Source: Isoetes taiwanensis (taxonomy: Eukaryota; Streptophyta; Lycopodiopsida; Isoetales; Isoetaceae). Taken from it: DNA of 64,000 nucleotides. Of this stretch, positions 22,981-34,190 are shown one piece after another. The notes under the pieces were generated by a model. The model did not search any database. It worked only from the letters and a program-made list of their open reading frames with translations, and was not told where the DNA came from. Position numbers and translations under genes: made by a program. The DNA is taken from contig JAJEKV010000022.1 in assembly GCA_021234155.1 (NCBI GenBank), forward strand, positions 5,229,852 through 5,293,851. The letters are read 5' to 3'. How positions within the stretch are numbered: the stretch's first letter is position 1; the number at the start of each line of letters is the position of its first letter.

Positions 22981-23779
22981 AGCAGCAGAATGGTTGCCAG
23001 AATTAGCTCTTATGGGTACAGAGTATGAAGGAAACAGAGTTAGGCTAAATGTCTGCTTTTTTTGCCACAAAAAATGCACAAGAAACTTATTTTGGTTCTT
23101 CTCTTTCTCAATCCTTCTTGTATTAGGATCCAAACCCTTTTTTTCTTGGGCTATTTGCTTTTTCTTGGATTATTTGCTTCTGCTTCTTTGACCTTGAAGA
23201 ATTTTTTTTGCAGGAGAAGCTTGCATATGAATCAGAGAGATAGAAACCAGAGGGAAGTACGGCGAGCAAAAGTCATTACTCCATAATGCAGACAGACAAA
23301 CGCAGTGACTCCTGGCTGCATCTATCTGGCTGAGATGGCAGCAGATAAGAGTTTTGCTGTATCGATGTTTTAGTAGCATGCTTCAAGACATAAGCGTGGA
23401 TCATTCGATTATTCCTGCCTTCAATGTCTTATCCTGATGTATGGCTAGCAGTTTTGAAAGGAAGCTTTCTAGAACTACGAGGATGTGATGGTTTAAATGT
23501 ATTGCCTTGGATATCACTTGTATCATCTCAAGCTTGATATGTTTAAACTCAACTGCGCTCTAATACTCTATGTGTACAGATGTTGTTGGGTTGTTCTTGA
23601 CATGTGACAGCATGCATTGTAATTTCAGATAACATTGACAATATCTATTGGTGTTAATGGTTTTAATGCTTATTAGATAATGCCAAAATTCATTTGTTTA
23701 CCATTGCAATTATGCAATTTTTTTGCTCGTGACAACAGAAAAATTGCAATTCTTAAGTTTTGATGTTTCTACAATAGAA
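22981..23779. other. Flank of the candidate gene; no other gene recognised
   Basis: It contains the out-of-phase exon-like pieces to 23242 described with the candidate gene, then AT-rich sequence without a model. Confidence 0.35.
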
Positions 23780-26185
23780 AAAAAACATGTGTATCAGTAT
23801 GAAAACAACACGTGGTTTCACTACAAACAATGAAAATAACACGTATCATTTTATTAAGAAAACAACACTTAGAAACAACAGAGTTTACAATATGTAGCAA
23901 AATAACAGGGGGTTGCTTTTGTGTTTTTATACTTTTTTCCCTAAGGTTTTTATATGATTTCGTGGCGTATTCTCGTGGGTGTACTAATGCGTACATCTAG
24001 AGTGCGCATGCATATTCCTTATTTTTTATAGCGCTTGCCAATGGTTTAGCCCCCTAAAAAAAAAAAAAAAACATCCGATTAAGTGGCATGCAAAACTTCG
24101 AAAGTCATATTTTAGGGTTCTTTGGTACCCATCAAAATTTTCCCCTGAGTTGAAGCGAAAAGGAGCGGCTTCTTCATGGCTCCTTTTTGGGTCCATGAAA
24201 GCGAAGTAATATGGGATCTTCTGCAGAGATATTGCCAATGCAGTATATCTGACCCGAATAAGCATTTGAGATATATGTAGATTTATTTAAAGCTTTGAAG
24301 CGATGGTAGTGGTGGTGTGGAAATCGCTTTAGGGTTGTTTGGAAATCGATTTAGGGCAGGGGACTTGTGGCCATGCCACCACATGGTTGCATTCGGATCT
24401 GTTTGGTGCAGCCGAAAAATATACACAAAGAGATCATGAACTGGATTGCGGGGTGGGCGATGCCAAATCTTGCAAAATACTTACGGGCATCTTTGGTTTC
24501 CGATTATCTCTTAGTACTTGCCGGATGCCACCAAAAATGCCCGAATCGCCTATGATAGCTAAAAACAGTGGTGCTTATTCCATGAGAAAATGGCACATCG
24601 GATATGCTTAGATGCTGATTTGGTTATACCACGGAGGGCATATATGTAATGAGGGTTGATTCTCAGTAGGCCAAAAACATATCGGGCAACACATTGATCG
24701 GGCATTCGATTGCATCCGGAGCTCTCAAACCCGGCGTTTGATTGCATCCGGAGCTCTCAAACCAGCGATGTTTTCCATGTGATTAGCTCTCGAGTTCATC
24801 GCTTTTGCAAAATATCAGCAATACAAGGTACAATTTGATGCCCTACATCGGCTTCTCCATATACCTAGATAAATCTCTTGCTTGCAAATGGTTGATTTGA
24901 AGCTTTAGGTGAAGCTTACCAGCTTGTTCTAAGCATGCGCTAAAAAAATAAATGGGACAAATGTAACGGATCCATATGGGATTAGATTGCGGACTATAAG
25001 CCCTTTGAAATGAAGGGTGTTAGTGATTGTTTGCTTTAGAAGTATGTTTCCCTCTTTGGAACAAAGTGAAAAACCAGATTTGAAAGACATAAAATACATG
25101 GAGGAGTTGCTTCAAATTGTCAAAAGGAAGGCATACACATTGAACAAAACTGTGGACTCGAGCTAGTAAGAGCACCATGGGTCCCCGCTTCAAGTGAAGC
25201 TGCAGATGCTATGCTCTCTTGGGTAAGACATTTACTAGTTCATTCTTATTTGGCTTAGAGTTTATGCAAAGATGTGTTTTGTTTTACTTGGCTGATTTTA
25301 CTAGCTGATTTTACTAGTGTTGAGATTTTAAATTTGAATTGCGGTTAGATTTGGGGTGAAGGACCTTTCAGATGTGATGTTGCTAGATCTTGAAAATATA
25401 AGAAGAGATTGTGCTGTGAAAATGATGCTTCAAGTTAAGGAGGAGAATGGTTGTCAAAAGGACATATAAACACAATTCATATTTACATTGTCTCTTATAT
25501 GTCCTTACCTCTATTTTTTCATTGATATATCAATGCAAGGGATTCCATGCACGTAGTTTGTTCAATCAAGCTTTGCCTACGCCCTCAACCCATAGGGAGA
25601 CTTCATACACTAAGACACAATTCATATTTACATTGTCTCTTATATGTCCTTACCTCTATTTTTCATTGATATGTCACTGCAGGGGATCCCATGCACAGAG
25701 TCTGTTCAACTGCTTCACCTATGTCCAAACCCATAGGGAGACTTCATGCACTACTGAATCTAGGTATGTTTTAATTTTTTGGCCTAGTGGACATACGTGA
25801 GGTTCAAATCCTATGGGGCACCATATATCCATTTTTATCTACACAATATTTCATATTCTAACGACTCTTGAAAATAGAATTCCTTATTTTACAATGTGCA
25901 TTTGTTGTTTCACTCTACAAATTGTTCGACATGCAGATCAATGAAGATATCTCTTGTATTTACATTCTTTTTACTATCCTTATTGAAGCACATAAACATT
26001 ATAGATGTTTGTTTTCTCCTTGGTGGGTTTCTTTTTTGTTTGTTTGTTTGTTAGGGCCCGGCGGCCCAAAAATTTTTATGATGTAACAACCAACACATAA
26101 CTACCATTAACATTAATTAACACAAACCATTATCCAACACATTTAAATTAAAATCCCCCTGAAACCCCCTTTGGTTTGGGTGCAT
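23780..26185. mobile_element. Dispersed repeat family, copy 1 (class unknown)
   Basis: From about 23890 (ATATGTAGCAAAATAACAGGG) to 26185 (CCCCCTTTGGTTTG) the ends match those of 49035-51987 on the same strand. The interiors differ: the two copies share roughly 170 bp at the left end and 170 bp at the right end. The right end carries TTAGGGCCC-GGC-GGCCC hairpin sequence, then AACTACCATTAACATTAATT. Ends conserved around unlike interiors suggest a mobile element that exchanges cargo. Inside, a word of about 30 bp (TTGCATCCGGAGCTCTCAAACC) is duplicated at 24711 and 24742, and about 140 bp is tandemly repeated at 25470-25740. The stretch 23780-23890 is AACACGTGG-rich repeat. (The long word in parts: TTGCATCCGGAG, CTCTCAAACC.). 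Confidence 0.5.
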
Positions 26186-26329
26186 ATTCACACGGGGGGT
26201 TACATAGGGCAGCGAGAGCTGTTAGATGGGCATATTTTCCCTTTATTCCTTGATCTGGACCGTACATAGCGATCCTCGTTTGTGGGGTATGCATGTACAA
26301 GTTTTTGTATACTGTATATTAAAGTTTGC

Positions 26330-26813
26330 AAAATAAAAAAACCACATTCTTCTTAGGAAACACATATCACTTTTTTAAGAAAACAACGTTTAGAAACAAC
26401 ATAGTTAAAAGAAAAAACAAAGAAACTACGTGTGGTTTCTAGCAAAATCGGACAAAATTTTATACGTAGTTTTTTAATGTTTTTTTTTCATACAAAACAA
26501 TAGTTAAAAACTACATGTGGACCTTTTAGGTTTTATTAAGAACCACGTGTCTATTTTAGAAAAAGCAACACTTGAAAACCACATCTACTTCTAAAAAACA
26601 ATATGTAGATACACGTGTAATTCCTACGTGTAGATAATTTCGACAAAACTCTACGTGTAGACTTTTAACAAAAAAAACTACATGTATAAAAATTTGGCTA
26701 AAAACTACACGTCGTTTCTAGCAAAATCGGACAAAAAACACCACGTAGTTTTTTTATATTGTTTTTTAGCAAAAACCACACTAAAAAACATGTGGACCCA
26801 GTATTGGGGTGGT
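26330..26813 (-). repeat. Right arm: inverted counterpart of the T/G-rich subterminal repeat
   Basis: Degenerate copies of AAAAACTAC(A/G)(C/T)GTGG and AAAACCACA recur up to the TIR-like end at 26813. Read on the minus strand they are the same GTGTAGTTTTT and ATGTGGTT words as in 8213-8745, so the two arms are inverted relative to each other. Confidence 0.6.
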
Positions 26814-26960
26814 TGTGATTTGGTTAAGTGGAAACACTGCAGAGGACATAACCTGGGTTCTTAAAGCGGATTTGGACAAGGCTTACCCAGAATTTATGCG
26901 AGAATACCAGGGCCAAACCATTCACGATGCGATCGACTCCAACCCTAATGGTAAGCATTG
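26814..26960 (+). pseudogene. Chromodomain tail of the split plus-strand chromovirus
   Basis: The DNA encodes DLVKWKHC and, after a frameshift, TWVLKADLDKAYPEFMREY (two frames), which is the chromodomain end of a chromovirus integrase. It begins exactly where the fragment at 7696-8212 stops, judged by the intact order of the related copy at 63930-64000 (VLAKWKYLPVEDA). The PPT and LTR follow about 550 bp downstream in the same orientation. Confidence 0.7.
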
Positions 26961-27502
26961 CATTATGGATCCGACAGGGATCATATAAGAGTTGATCTGA
27001 TAGGGATCATTTAACGAGTCAGATTACATGCATCCTAAATGGGGTATTGGGCATATCGGCATTCATGATAGGACGCATTCATCTATGGCTATAATGGGAA
27101 CATTGTCATTCCTTACGCCGAGACGAAATGCAAGCCTTGGGCATGATAGGGTTTCCTTCATTCATATTTCTTTTTCTTAATGAGGTTGTCCCTTCAACCA
27201 CACTATTTTAATTATTTCATTGGTACTGATATACTATAATTCTGCAGGCCAGTAGCGCGTACTGACGTACTGCAGAAGAGTCTACGCCTCACTTTGGGGC
27301 CATCTCTTGTTATTTAACTGTTATTTTGTATGTGTGCTCCTATCTAATTTTCGTGACATGGCATTTATTGTCTATTGTCAAGGGACCTTGGTCCTAGAAC
27401 AACTTTATGTAATCCTGTATTACTTCAGCAAATAAATTTATCTTTTATAACTTAATTGTCTTTTTAGTAAACTAACCCCAATGCCGAGGACAACATTATT
27501 CC
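26961..27502 (+). other. Untranslated tail of the chromovirus
   Basis: This stretch lies between the end of pol and the PPT and shows no coding frame. GGATCCGACAGGGATCAT and GATCTGATAGGGATCATTTAA form a short imperfect direct repeat at about 26968-27015. Confidence 0.45.
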
Positions 27503-27514
27503 AAGGGGAGAGAA
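27503..27514 (+). other. Polypurine tract of the chromovirus
   Basis: AAGGGGAGAGAA stands directly before TGTGACG, the LTR start. This is the standard arrangement for plus-strand priming in Ty3/gypsy elements. Confidence 0.75.
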
Positions 27515-27552
27515 TGTGACGTTCCATGTATTTATATGGTATATGTATATAT

Positions 27553-27565
27553 GCTATGACATGTC
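27553..27565. repeat. Target-site duplication of the LINE (left copy)
   Basis: GCTATGACATGTC is repeated exactly at 34163-34175. The two copies flank the LINE, whose T-run (the poly-A tail on the minus strand) begins right after this one. Confidence 0.85.
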
Positions 27566-28099
27566 TTTTTTTTAATTGAAGGCATTGTATATATTTAAGT
27601 AGGTATAAAAAGTACAGAAAAAACTTTTTACATGGAAGTTTAACCCGGGAATAGAAAGAAGGGCGAGGACCCCTCCTAACTATTTTAAGTCCAAAATTTT
27701 AACGGAATTAGATAGAGATATATCTATAAATAGTTCTGACTGTATTATCTTTGATCCATCGGATAAGAATCCTCTTTTAGTAGCAGGATCTGAGGTTGAA
27801 GTTAGTAATTTTCCTTCCTTTTCCTTTGACTGATATGCTCAGAGTGCAAAATATGCACATACAGGACCCTGCTTTCGCCATATTATATCTCCCCTTAGCA
27901 TTTTTTGCTATGCATATCAAAGCTCTCCTAATATCAGTGTTCTGATCACAGCAGCAGTTGCACATGCAGGGTTCTTCATGCCCGAGTGTGTTGGGTGAGC
28001 TGAATACCCTGATCCATTCCTTATTCGCTTCCAGATTGATTTTCTTCCATTTGATTCTTTTCATCAGCATAAACATTATTCCTGCATATAAGAGATCCA

Positions 28100-31000
28100 T
28101 TAGTTTGATAATCCTTCAAGAATCCAGTCTACATCATATTTGATCTGTCTAGTTACGCACTCCGGATGGATAATATCAAAATTAAATATAAATTCATTTC
28201 TTCCCTTCCATATTCTCCATAGGAGGATGTAGATCCTCCAATCAGTTGGGTTAGCCGGAAGGAAGAAGTCCAGGGAGCTAAGAGAGACAAGATCACATCC
28301 AAAGTAGGCAGAGGCTAACTCCAGAACCCACTCAGCCCAAATACAGGTTCTAAACAGATGGTCCTCGTCCTCCCTGTTTGCCATACATCTGATGCAAATA
28401 TCAGAGTCAGCCATGTGGAGTCTGTGCCTCTTCTTGTTTGTGGCCAGGGCCCTGTGCCAGAGTTGCCACATGAAGGACTTGATCTTAGGATAAATGGGGC
28501 TGGACCACATAAAAGTGAGGTTCCTAATGCATCTGTCCGGGTTGGTCTGCCACTTTCTGTGAATAGTGATTTCCTGATTTCTCATCAGATACCTATAGGC
28601 TTTCCTAACTGTAAATGTCAACGAACCGTTATGATTCCAGTTAATACCATCAGTGGACCAAATACCATAGGTCAAAGTGGTGCAAATATTGTTATACAGG
28701 AACTTGCAATCTTCTCCTTCATCTGCTAACAGAGAGTTGTCGAAGGGAATCAGCCCCTGGTCGTTAAACATATTGTGCACATAAACAATGCCTTTAGAGC
28801 TCCATTTTCTGACTTGATCTGAAAAATGACAGGCTAAGCACAAACTATCATTATTAGTAATCATAGCCGAATTCCAAAAAATAGTCTGGTCCATTGACAG
28901 GCCCTCCTTCCAGGTATACATACTTCTAACTTGATTCCAGGCCTTGATCCATTTCTTCATAATGCCAGGAGTAGAGTTGGGGATGGTACAAAGAAAATAA
29001 ATAGCATGGGGGAGGTGCATTTTGATTTGCCTCCACCCGAAGGGGTGGCACTTGTTTATATAATGTTGGATGATAATAGAAATAGGATGCTTGATAAGCC
29101 CATAAGCAGCCTTATAAAAATATTTAGCTGTGAGGGCAATCCCCTGCTTCTCGATATTGATGACCCCTAATCCACCATCCATCTTTTTTTTGCGGCACTC
29201 TTCCATGGACACAGGGGTCCAGCACCTTTTGTTTTGGCCAGAAGAAATAAACCTCCCGACAATACCCTGAAGCTTGGAAGAAACTTTCTTAGGAGCAAGA
29301 ATAACAGAAGATTGATAGACGTGAGAAGAAGAAATGACAAAATTAGCTATGATAGCCCTTCCATTTTTAGACAAATACTTAGAATTGAGACTATCAACTT
29401 TTTTCTGAAACTTCTCAATGATCCCATCCCAGATGTCTGAGGGGCTGCTCTTAATGGCAAAAGGGATCCCAAGGATCTTAGATCTAAAAGTGGGAGGGTC
29501 ATACTTACAGTCAAGGAGAGCAGCTGTTTGCACTCCTTTTACCTGATTTCTTGCCATCACTCTTGATTTGGTTCGATTAATCTTACATCCAGAGGCTACT
29601 CCGAATTGATCCAGAATTATTTGAGTGTTGATGATCGAATTTGCATCCATAGAGACCATGAGGAATGTATCATCTGCGAAATGCCCGTTCAGAATTTGAT
29701 CCATTATATTGTTGCTAGGGAGCGAAAGCCCTTGGATCATGTTAGTATTCTTGGCCTCTTCAAGTCTGCTATGAAGAGCCTCCATAACAATTAAGAACAG
29801 AAAAGGGGCTAAGGGGCAGCCCTGTTTCACTCCCCTTCTCAGGGGGAAGAAGGGGCTACACTCCCCATTAATTAGAACTGAGGAACGAGAGTTATTCAAA
29901 ATTGCATAAAAGATATTTATTACCTCATCAGAAAAACCAAGGGCGCTACAACATTGGAGCAGAAAATTCCAACTTACCATATCAAAGGCCTTTATAATAT
30001 CTAACTTGATAAGAGCAATGTTCTGTCCAGAATCTTTGGCCCAATTCAGACCTGAAATGGCTGTTACCACATTATCAAGAATATACCTATCCCTCAGGTA
30101 GGCTGACTGGGATGAACTGATAAGGACTGGCTCGAGTCTTGCTGCAATGGTAGCAGAGATGATTTTGTAGACCACATTGGACAAAGAAATCGGTCTGTAA
30201 TCTGAGAAATTACTTGGCATGTCATTCTTGGGAATGAGAGCAATGAGGCTCGTGTTGATTCTAGCATCAAGACATTTCTGCTCTCTGAACTCATTAGCTA
30301 AGCTCGTGATGCTATCACCCAAGATAGGCCAGGCTTTCTTGAAGAATTCGACTGGCAGACCATCAGGCCCAGGCGTTTTGCCATTCTCCATATCCTTTAT
30401 TGTTTGGTAGAGCTCGATATTACTAAAAATCTTCTCCAAATCTCTGTTGTGCTCATTACTAACCTTTGCTTGAAAATTAATAAAATTATTCATGATACTT
30501 GGCTGGGAGTCTTGATTGGTGCCCATAACGTTGGTAAAGTGCATGGTTGCAGCCTTCTTAATTTCCTCTTCCTTGGTGATAGAGTCATTCCCCACCATGA
30601 TCTCAAAGATGTGATTTTTCTTAGCCCTACTCTTTGCTTTGATGAAGAAGAATTTGGAACTCCACCTCTCATCTTCTTTGATTTCCCTGATTTTTTATTT
30701 GAGTTTCCAACCTCTAGCAATCCTGATTTCCTTTTTCTCAATTTCTTTCCTAATGTGCTCCTCTTGATCCCTGGAGGCATGACGGAGGAGGTCCCTAAGA
30801 TCTCTAAGGTACGCCATCTTTTGATAGTGTATTTCCTTTCCCCATTCTTTTAACCAATTCTTGATAGCCTTGGAGACCCTAACCCACCAGTCCATCCAAC
30901 CAGAACTGCCTGGAGGTTTGGGGTATCTCTCTAGCACCTCTTGAAGCTTAATCATGAAGTCAGCATGGTCTAGAAGAGTTGTGTTCAACTTAAAATATGT

Positions 31001-31728
31001 CTTTCTTTTCCTGCTCTGATCTTGAGTCGAGATTATGATCTTCTAAGGGAAGTGATCGGAGAGGGTATACCCTTTCATATTCTCCACTCTATTGCTATTA
31101 TTCCACAGATTCTTTAAAAGGTAGAATCTATCATGTAAACACCAAATAGAATCCACCCTCTTGTCTGTCCAACTGAAATCGTTAGGCTTAGTTCTAGCCA
31201 ACACAAGATGATGGGACTGTATAAGGTTATTCCAAATGTTTCTCTCCTGAGGCAACAAGGGCTTGAAATTCTTATTTCTCATATATTCATTGGTAACCAT
31301 GTTCATATCACCTCCCATTATACAGTCATCATAATCTATATTATCTAAGCTATTCCTGACTTTAGTCCAAACCTTAATTCTGTCCCCTGGATTGTTGTAA
31401 GCATATATATTAATAAGGGCTAATCTCACTTTTTTCATGCTACAACACAGAATCTGCCATCTGCCCTCTCTGTCACTGACCATGTAGGGATCAGTTAAGT
31501 TAAGGTTATCTCTCCAAATAATGGCAATTCCTGCAAAAGAATCTTTAGCTGTAACCACTAGGAAGAGTTTTTTATAATAGATTCATGATAAATGTCATGA
31601 ATCTTATGCTCTTGTAAGAAAAGAATATCGGGATTAAGAGAAAGAATGCAAACCTTCAACCGCTCCCTCTTGATGATACTATTGATCCCCTGGAGATTCC
31701 AAGTAATGCAACTCAAGGATCTATCCAT
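28100..31728 (-). pseudogene. LINE ORF2: endonuclease, reverse transcriptase, zf-RVT
   Basis: The order is the APE endonuclease N-terminus (ITWNLQGINS, NPDILFLQEHK), the rest of the endonuclease one frame over (GGDMNMVTNE, SDHFP), the RT (GPDGLPVEFFKKAWP, LIALIPKND, DYRPISLSNVVYKII, RGVKQGCPLAPFLF, catalytic FADDT) and the zinc-finger RT-associated domain (SFMWQLWHRALATNKK, CIRCMANREDEDHLF). The RT box is FADD, as usual in plant L1. Breaks are a 1-nt shift near 31560, TAG at about 31042-31040 right after SDHFP, and TAA at about 30694-30692. Apart from these the frame is continuous. The intact protein would be about 1200 residues. No RNase H is evident. Confidence 0.9.
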
Positions 31729-33657
31729 TAGTATTTATACTTACCTGTTACCATTCCAGCCTGAATGGTATTTTTCCTTGGACTGATTCGGCTAGGTCCC
31801 GGATAGAGTTTCTTCTTACCCCTCCCTTTTTTCTTGGTAACCATTTGCCAATCCTGTTCTTTGTCATTTAAGACCTCTTCAATTCTATGGTCCGTTTCCC
31901 ATTCCCTGTCCTTCATAAAATTATCAGATATATTCTCGGGAATCACCAAGGTAAACTGCCCTGTATCAATTTTAACAGAGAAATTCACATTATTCAAAGT
32001 TAAGACAAGATTCTGATCCATATGCATGCTAGTGCATGTCCGGATGGGATTGAGAATCATGGTCTCTTGGTACGGCTCAGTCTCCTTCCTAGTACTAGAC
32101 TCGCCTTTTTCATGGGTTTTCGGAATCCAAGTCTGTCTGGTCTGTTCCTTCTGAGGAATGTCCTTGTCTTTCCCAGAGGCCTCCCCCCGAGTCATCACTG
32201 GCATCTTAGAATAGTTGATCTTGAGGCCCATGAAGTCATCAGGGCCAGTCTTCACCATAATCTCCCTTCTCCAGTTAGAATTAACTGCCTTAGAAATGCA
32301 GATAGAAGGATAGTTTGTCTGAGGAATGTTGATGTCAATAGTATCCCCTAATTCCTCTGATATGGCTTTGAGGTGATAATTGGTCCAAAAAGCCGGAGGG
32401 AGATTAGGGAAGGAGACCCAAGTAGTGATGAAAATATGATCAGGCTTATTAGGAACATAATTGGGGCTCCACTTCATAATATAGAAGGGCTGGTAGTTGA
32501 TTTGATCCACCTTCCTTTTTAGAATCTGATCCACACACATCTCGTCCCTGCAGACTATTTGGAAGGTTCTATTATCCATCTTAAGAATAGACATGATTGG
32601 GATGTTTTGAGCTTTAGTAACCCACAGCTTGACATCACTGATAGGCAGACACTTTCTGGGAAAATGGATAAGAAAAGCTTTCTTGGAGAAATTGTCAGAG
32701 GCCGAAGGATCAAAGATGGAATGAAGGTCAATAAAATCCTTTTTCGGTCCCTTTTCCTGACAGATGTTCCTGTGTTTGTCCTTAGAAAACTCCAAAGAAT
32801 CATTTTTTAATAAAGCATTTTCGTAAGAAACAGGAGAGATCAGACCTTTTTCCGAGTCGTTTTTGCCTATAACCGGAATTCTGTTGCGGATTTTGAGGTC
32901 CCCCACCTTGGTGTTCGTGTTATGGAGCATGTTTTCGTTGATTACCTTGCAGTTCTGGCTTCCACACATCTCAATCTCTGCAGGATTAAAAAACCCGTTG
33001 TTGTCTCTAATAATACATTTCTTGAGCCCCCCCTTTTTTCAGCTTGAGTTGGTAGGTCTCAAAAGAAGTGGTGATTTCTTCCAAGAACTCTGTTGTGTTT
33101 TTTGGGAGAGAGGCTTTGACCTCCCATCGTTTGATAAGTTTAACACTCGCCTTGGAGGTCCATTTCAGGCTGTCGAGTCTAACTGCTATCATCTTTGCCT
33201 TACTGAGCAGCTCATCCATTGATCTCCTAAAAATGTTGTTTTTTAAACTACAACAATCATCTTCTGTATGCCCTTGTTTAACCATGATCAACTTGTATAG
33301 AGAGTGATCCATAGCCTGAGCGATTTCCAGCATATTCCACACCCAATCTCTATCGCTCACCCTTCCCTCGGAGTAATCCTTTTCAAGATCCAAATATTTT
33401 TCCATTCCGGCCACAACTCGACCCTCTTCTTGCACTCCCATACATACAGCGGCAGCTTTCTGTTGATCTTTGATAATGTTGAAGGCAATATAAATTTCCT
33501 TAAGGTTTTTCCAAGTCTCATCCTTCCTATCCTCCATCCAAAAGATTTGCGTCCATTCATCATCCTCCAGTCTTGCCTGAACTCCTTGTTTTGGTCTCAC
33601 AGAACTGTTGTTTCCGACCCTGCTTTCCATCCCTTTTTTGCTAATTGGCAACGGCAA
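31728..33657 (-). pseudogene. LINE ORF1: DUF4283-type RNA-binding protein
   Basis: The C-terminal 413 codons (32969-31728) contain a DUF4283-like, RRM-related region (FLIHFPRKCLPISDVKLWV, FQIVCRDEMCVDQIL, NYQPFYIMKWSPNY). They end in a basic tail with KKKGRGKKK. No CCHC knuckle is visible. An upstream frame at 33657-33007 (MPLPISKKGMESRVGNN to LKLKKGG) joins it if one base of an A6G7 run at about 33029-33041 is discounted, since the two frames continue past each other there. I read this as one ORF1 of about 640 codons with a single 1-nt insertion. Its stop overlaps the ORF2 start as TAATG. Confidence 0.75.
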
Positions 33658-34162
33658 ACCTCCACACCAAGATATCTAGGTCCTCGAAGCTCTCTGCTGG
33701 CTGCAAATCAAAAAATAAAGCCTACCGGGCTAGAGGTTCTGCTCTAAAATCGAGAGGGACGCTAAGATGAAAAAGATTTCTGGGGAAACGATTTCCCAGA
33801 GCCAAATACCCGGTGTTATGAGCAGAGATCCTGAGGGATCCTACTCTGTCAAAGCACAAAATACTAAGGAAATGACTTCCCACTGACGTCCTACTGATCC
33901 TATCCTAGATTGATTGTTGTACGCTAAGCTAAGAAAATTCTGAATGGCAGTGACTGTCACATCATGGTCCTCTGAGATCTGAGGAAGCCCAAGACTCTGG
34001 AGAACATCCTCTAACAGGGACTCATCCATCGAGTTTCACGCTTCGCATGTTTCCCAAGGCGGGCGAAAGGAGCGCCAACGTTCCTCATTCCCCCCGACTT
34101 GGGATGCTTTTCAGACTAAGTTTATGCTATCTCGATGGGACAGAGCTCTGTGGCAAAAGCTC

Positions 34163-34175
34163 GCTATGACATGTC
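34163..34175. repeat. Target-site duplication of the LINE (right copy)
   Basis: It is an exact second copy of the 13-bp word at 27553-27565. The LTR sequence continues from here. Confidence 0.85.
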
Positions 34176-34182
34176 ACCAGGG

Positions 34183-34190
34183 TATAAATA
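34183..34190 (+). promoter_or_regulatory. TATA box of the chromovirus LTR
   Basis: TATAAATA lies about 50 bp into the LTR when the LINE is ignored. The LTR should drive element transcription from just downstream. Confidence 0.45.

Larger units (their letters stand above)
8213..26813. mobile_element. 18.6-kb insert with TIR-like ends inside a chromovirus
   Basis: The left end reads ACCACCCCAAT-TT-TGGGTCCACA. The right end, reverse complemented, reads ACCACCCCAAT-AC-TGGGTCCACA, so about 21 of 23 bases match. Both ends are followed inward by hundreds of bases built from degenerate words such as GTGTAGTTTTT and ACATGTGGTT, in inverted orientation. The flanking chromovirus sequence is continuous across the insert. 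Only a 2-bp TG could be a target duplication. The span carries an intact bHLH gene, LINE pieces, a satellite and other repeats. It may be one very large DNA element or a smaller element swollen by later insertions. I do not recognise the superfamily. Confidence 0.5.
27566..34162 (-). mobile_element. Full-length L1-type LINE, 6.6 kb
   Basis: The element runs on the minus strand from 34162 (5' end) to an 8-A tail at 27573-27566, flanked by a 13-bp target-site duplication. Its layout is a 5' UTR of about 505 bp, ORF1 (33657-31728), ORF2 (31728-28100) and a 3' UTR of about 530 bp. ORF1 carries one frameshift; ORF2 carries one frameshift and two nonsense codons. That level of damage suggests a fairly recent insertion. 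It lies inside the chromovirus LTR, so it is younger than that element. Confidence 0.88.

Noticed and set aside
24026-24265. Minus-strand 79-codon frame as a gene
   Set aside because: No recognisable domain and no splice partners; it lies within the dispersed repeat's copy 1.
28358-32351. Plus-strand ORFs of 60-149 codons across the LINE
   Set aside because: They are antisense shadows of LINE ORF1 and ORF2, which show clear domain motifs on the minus strand.
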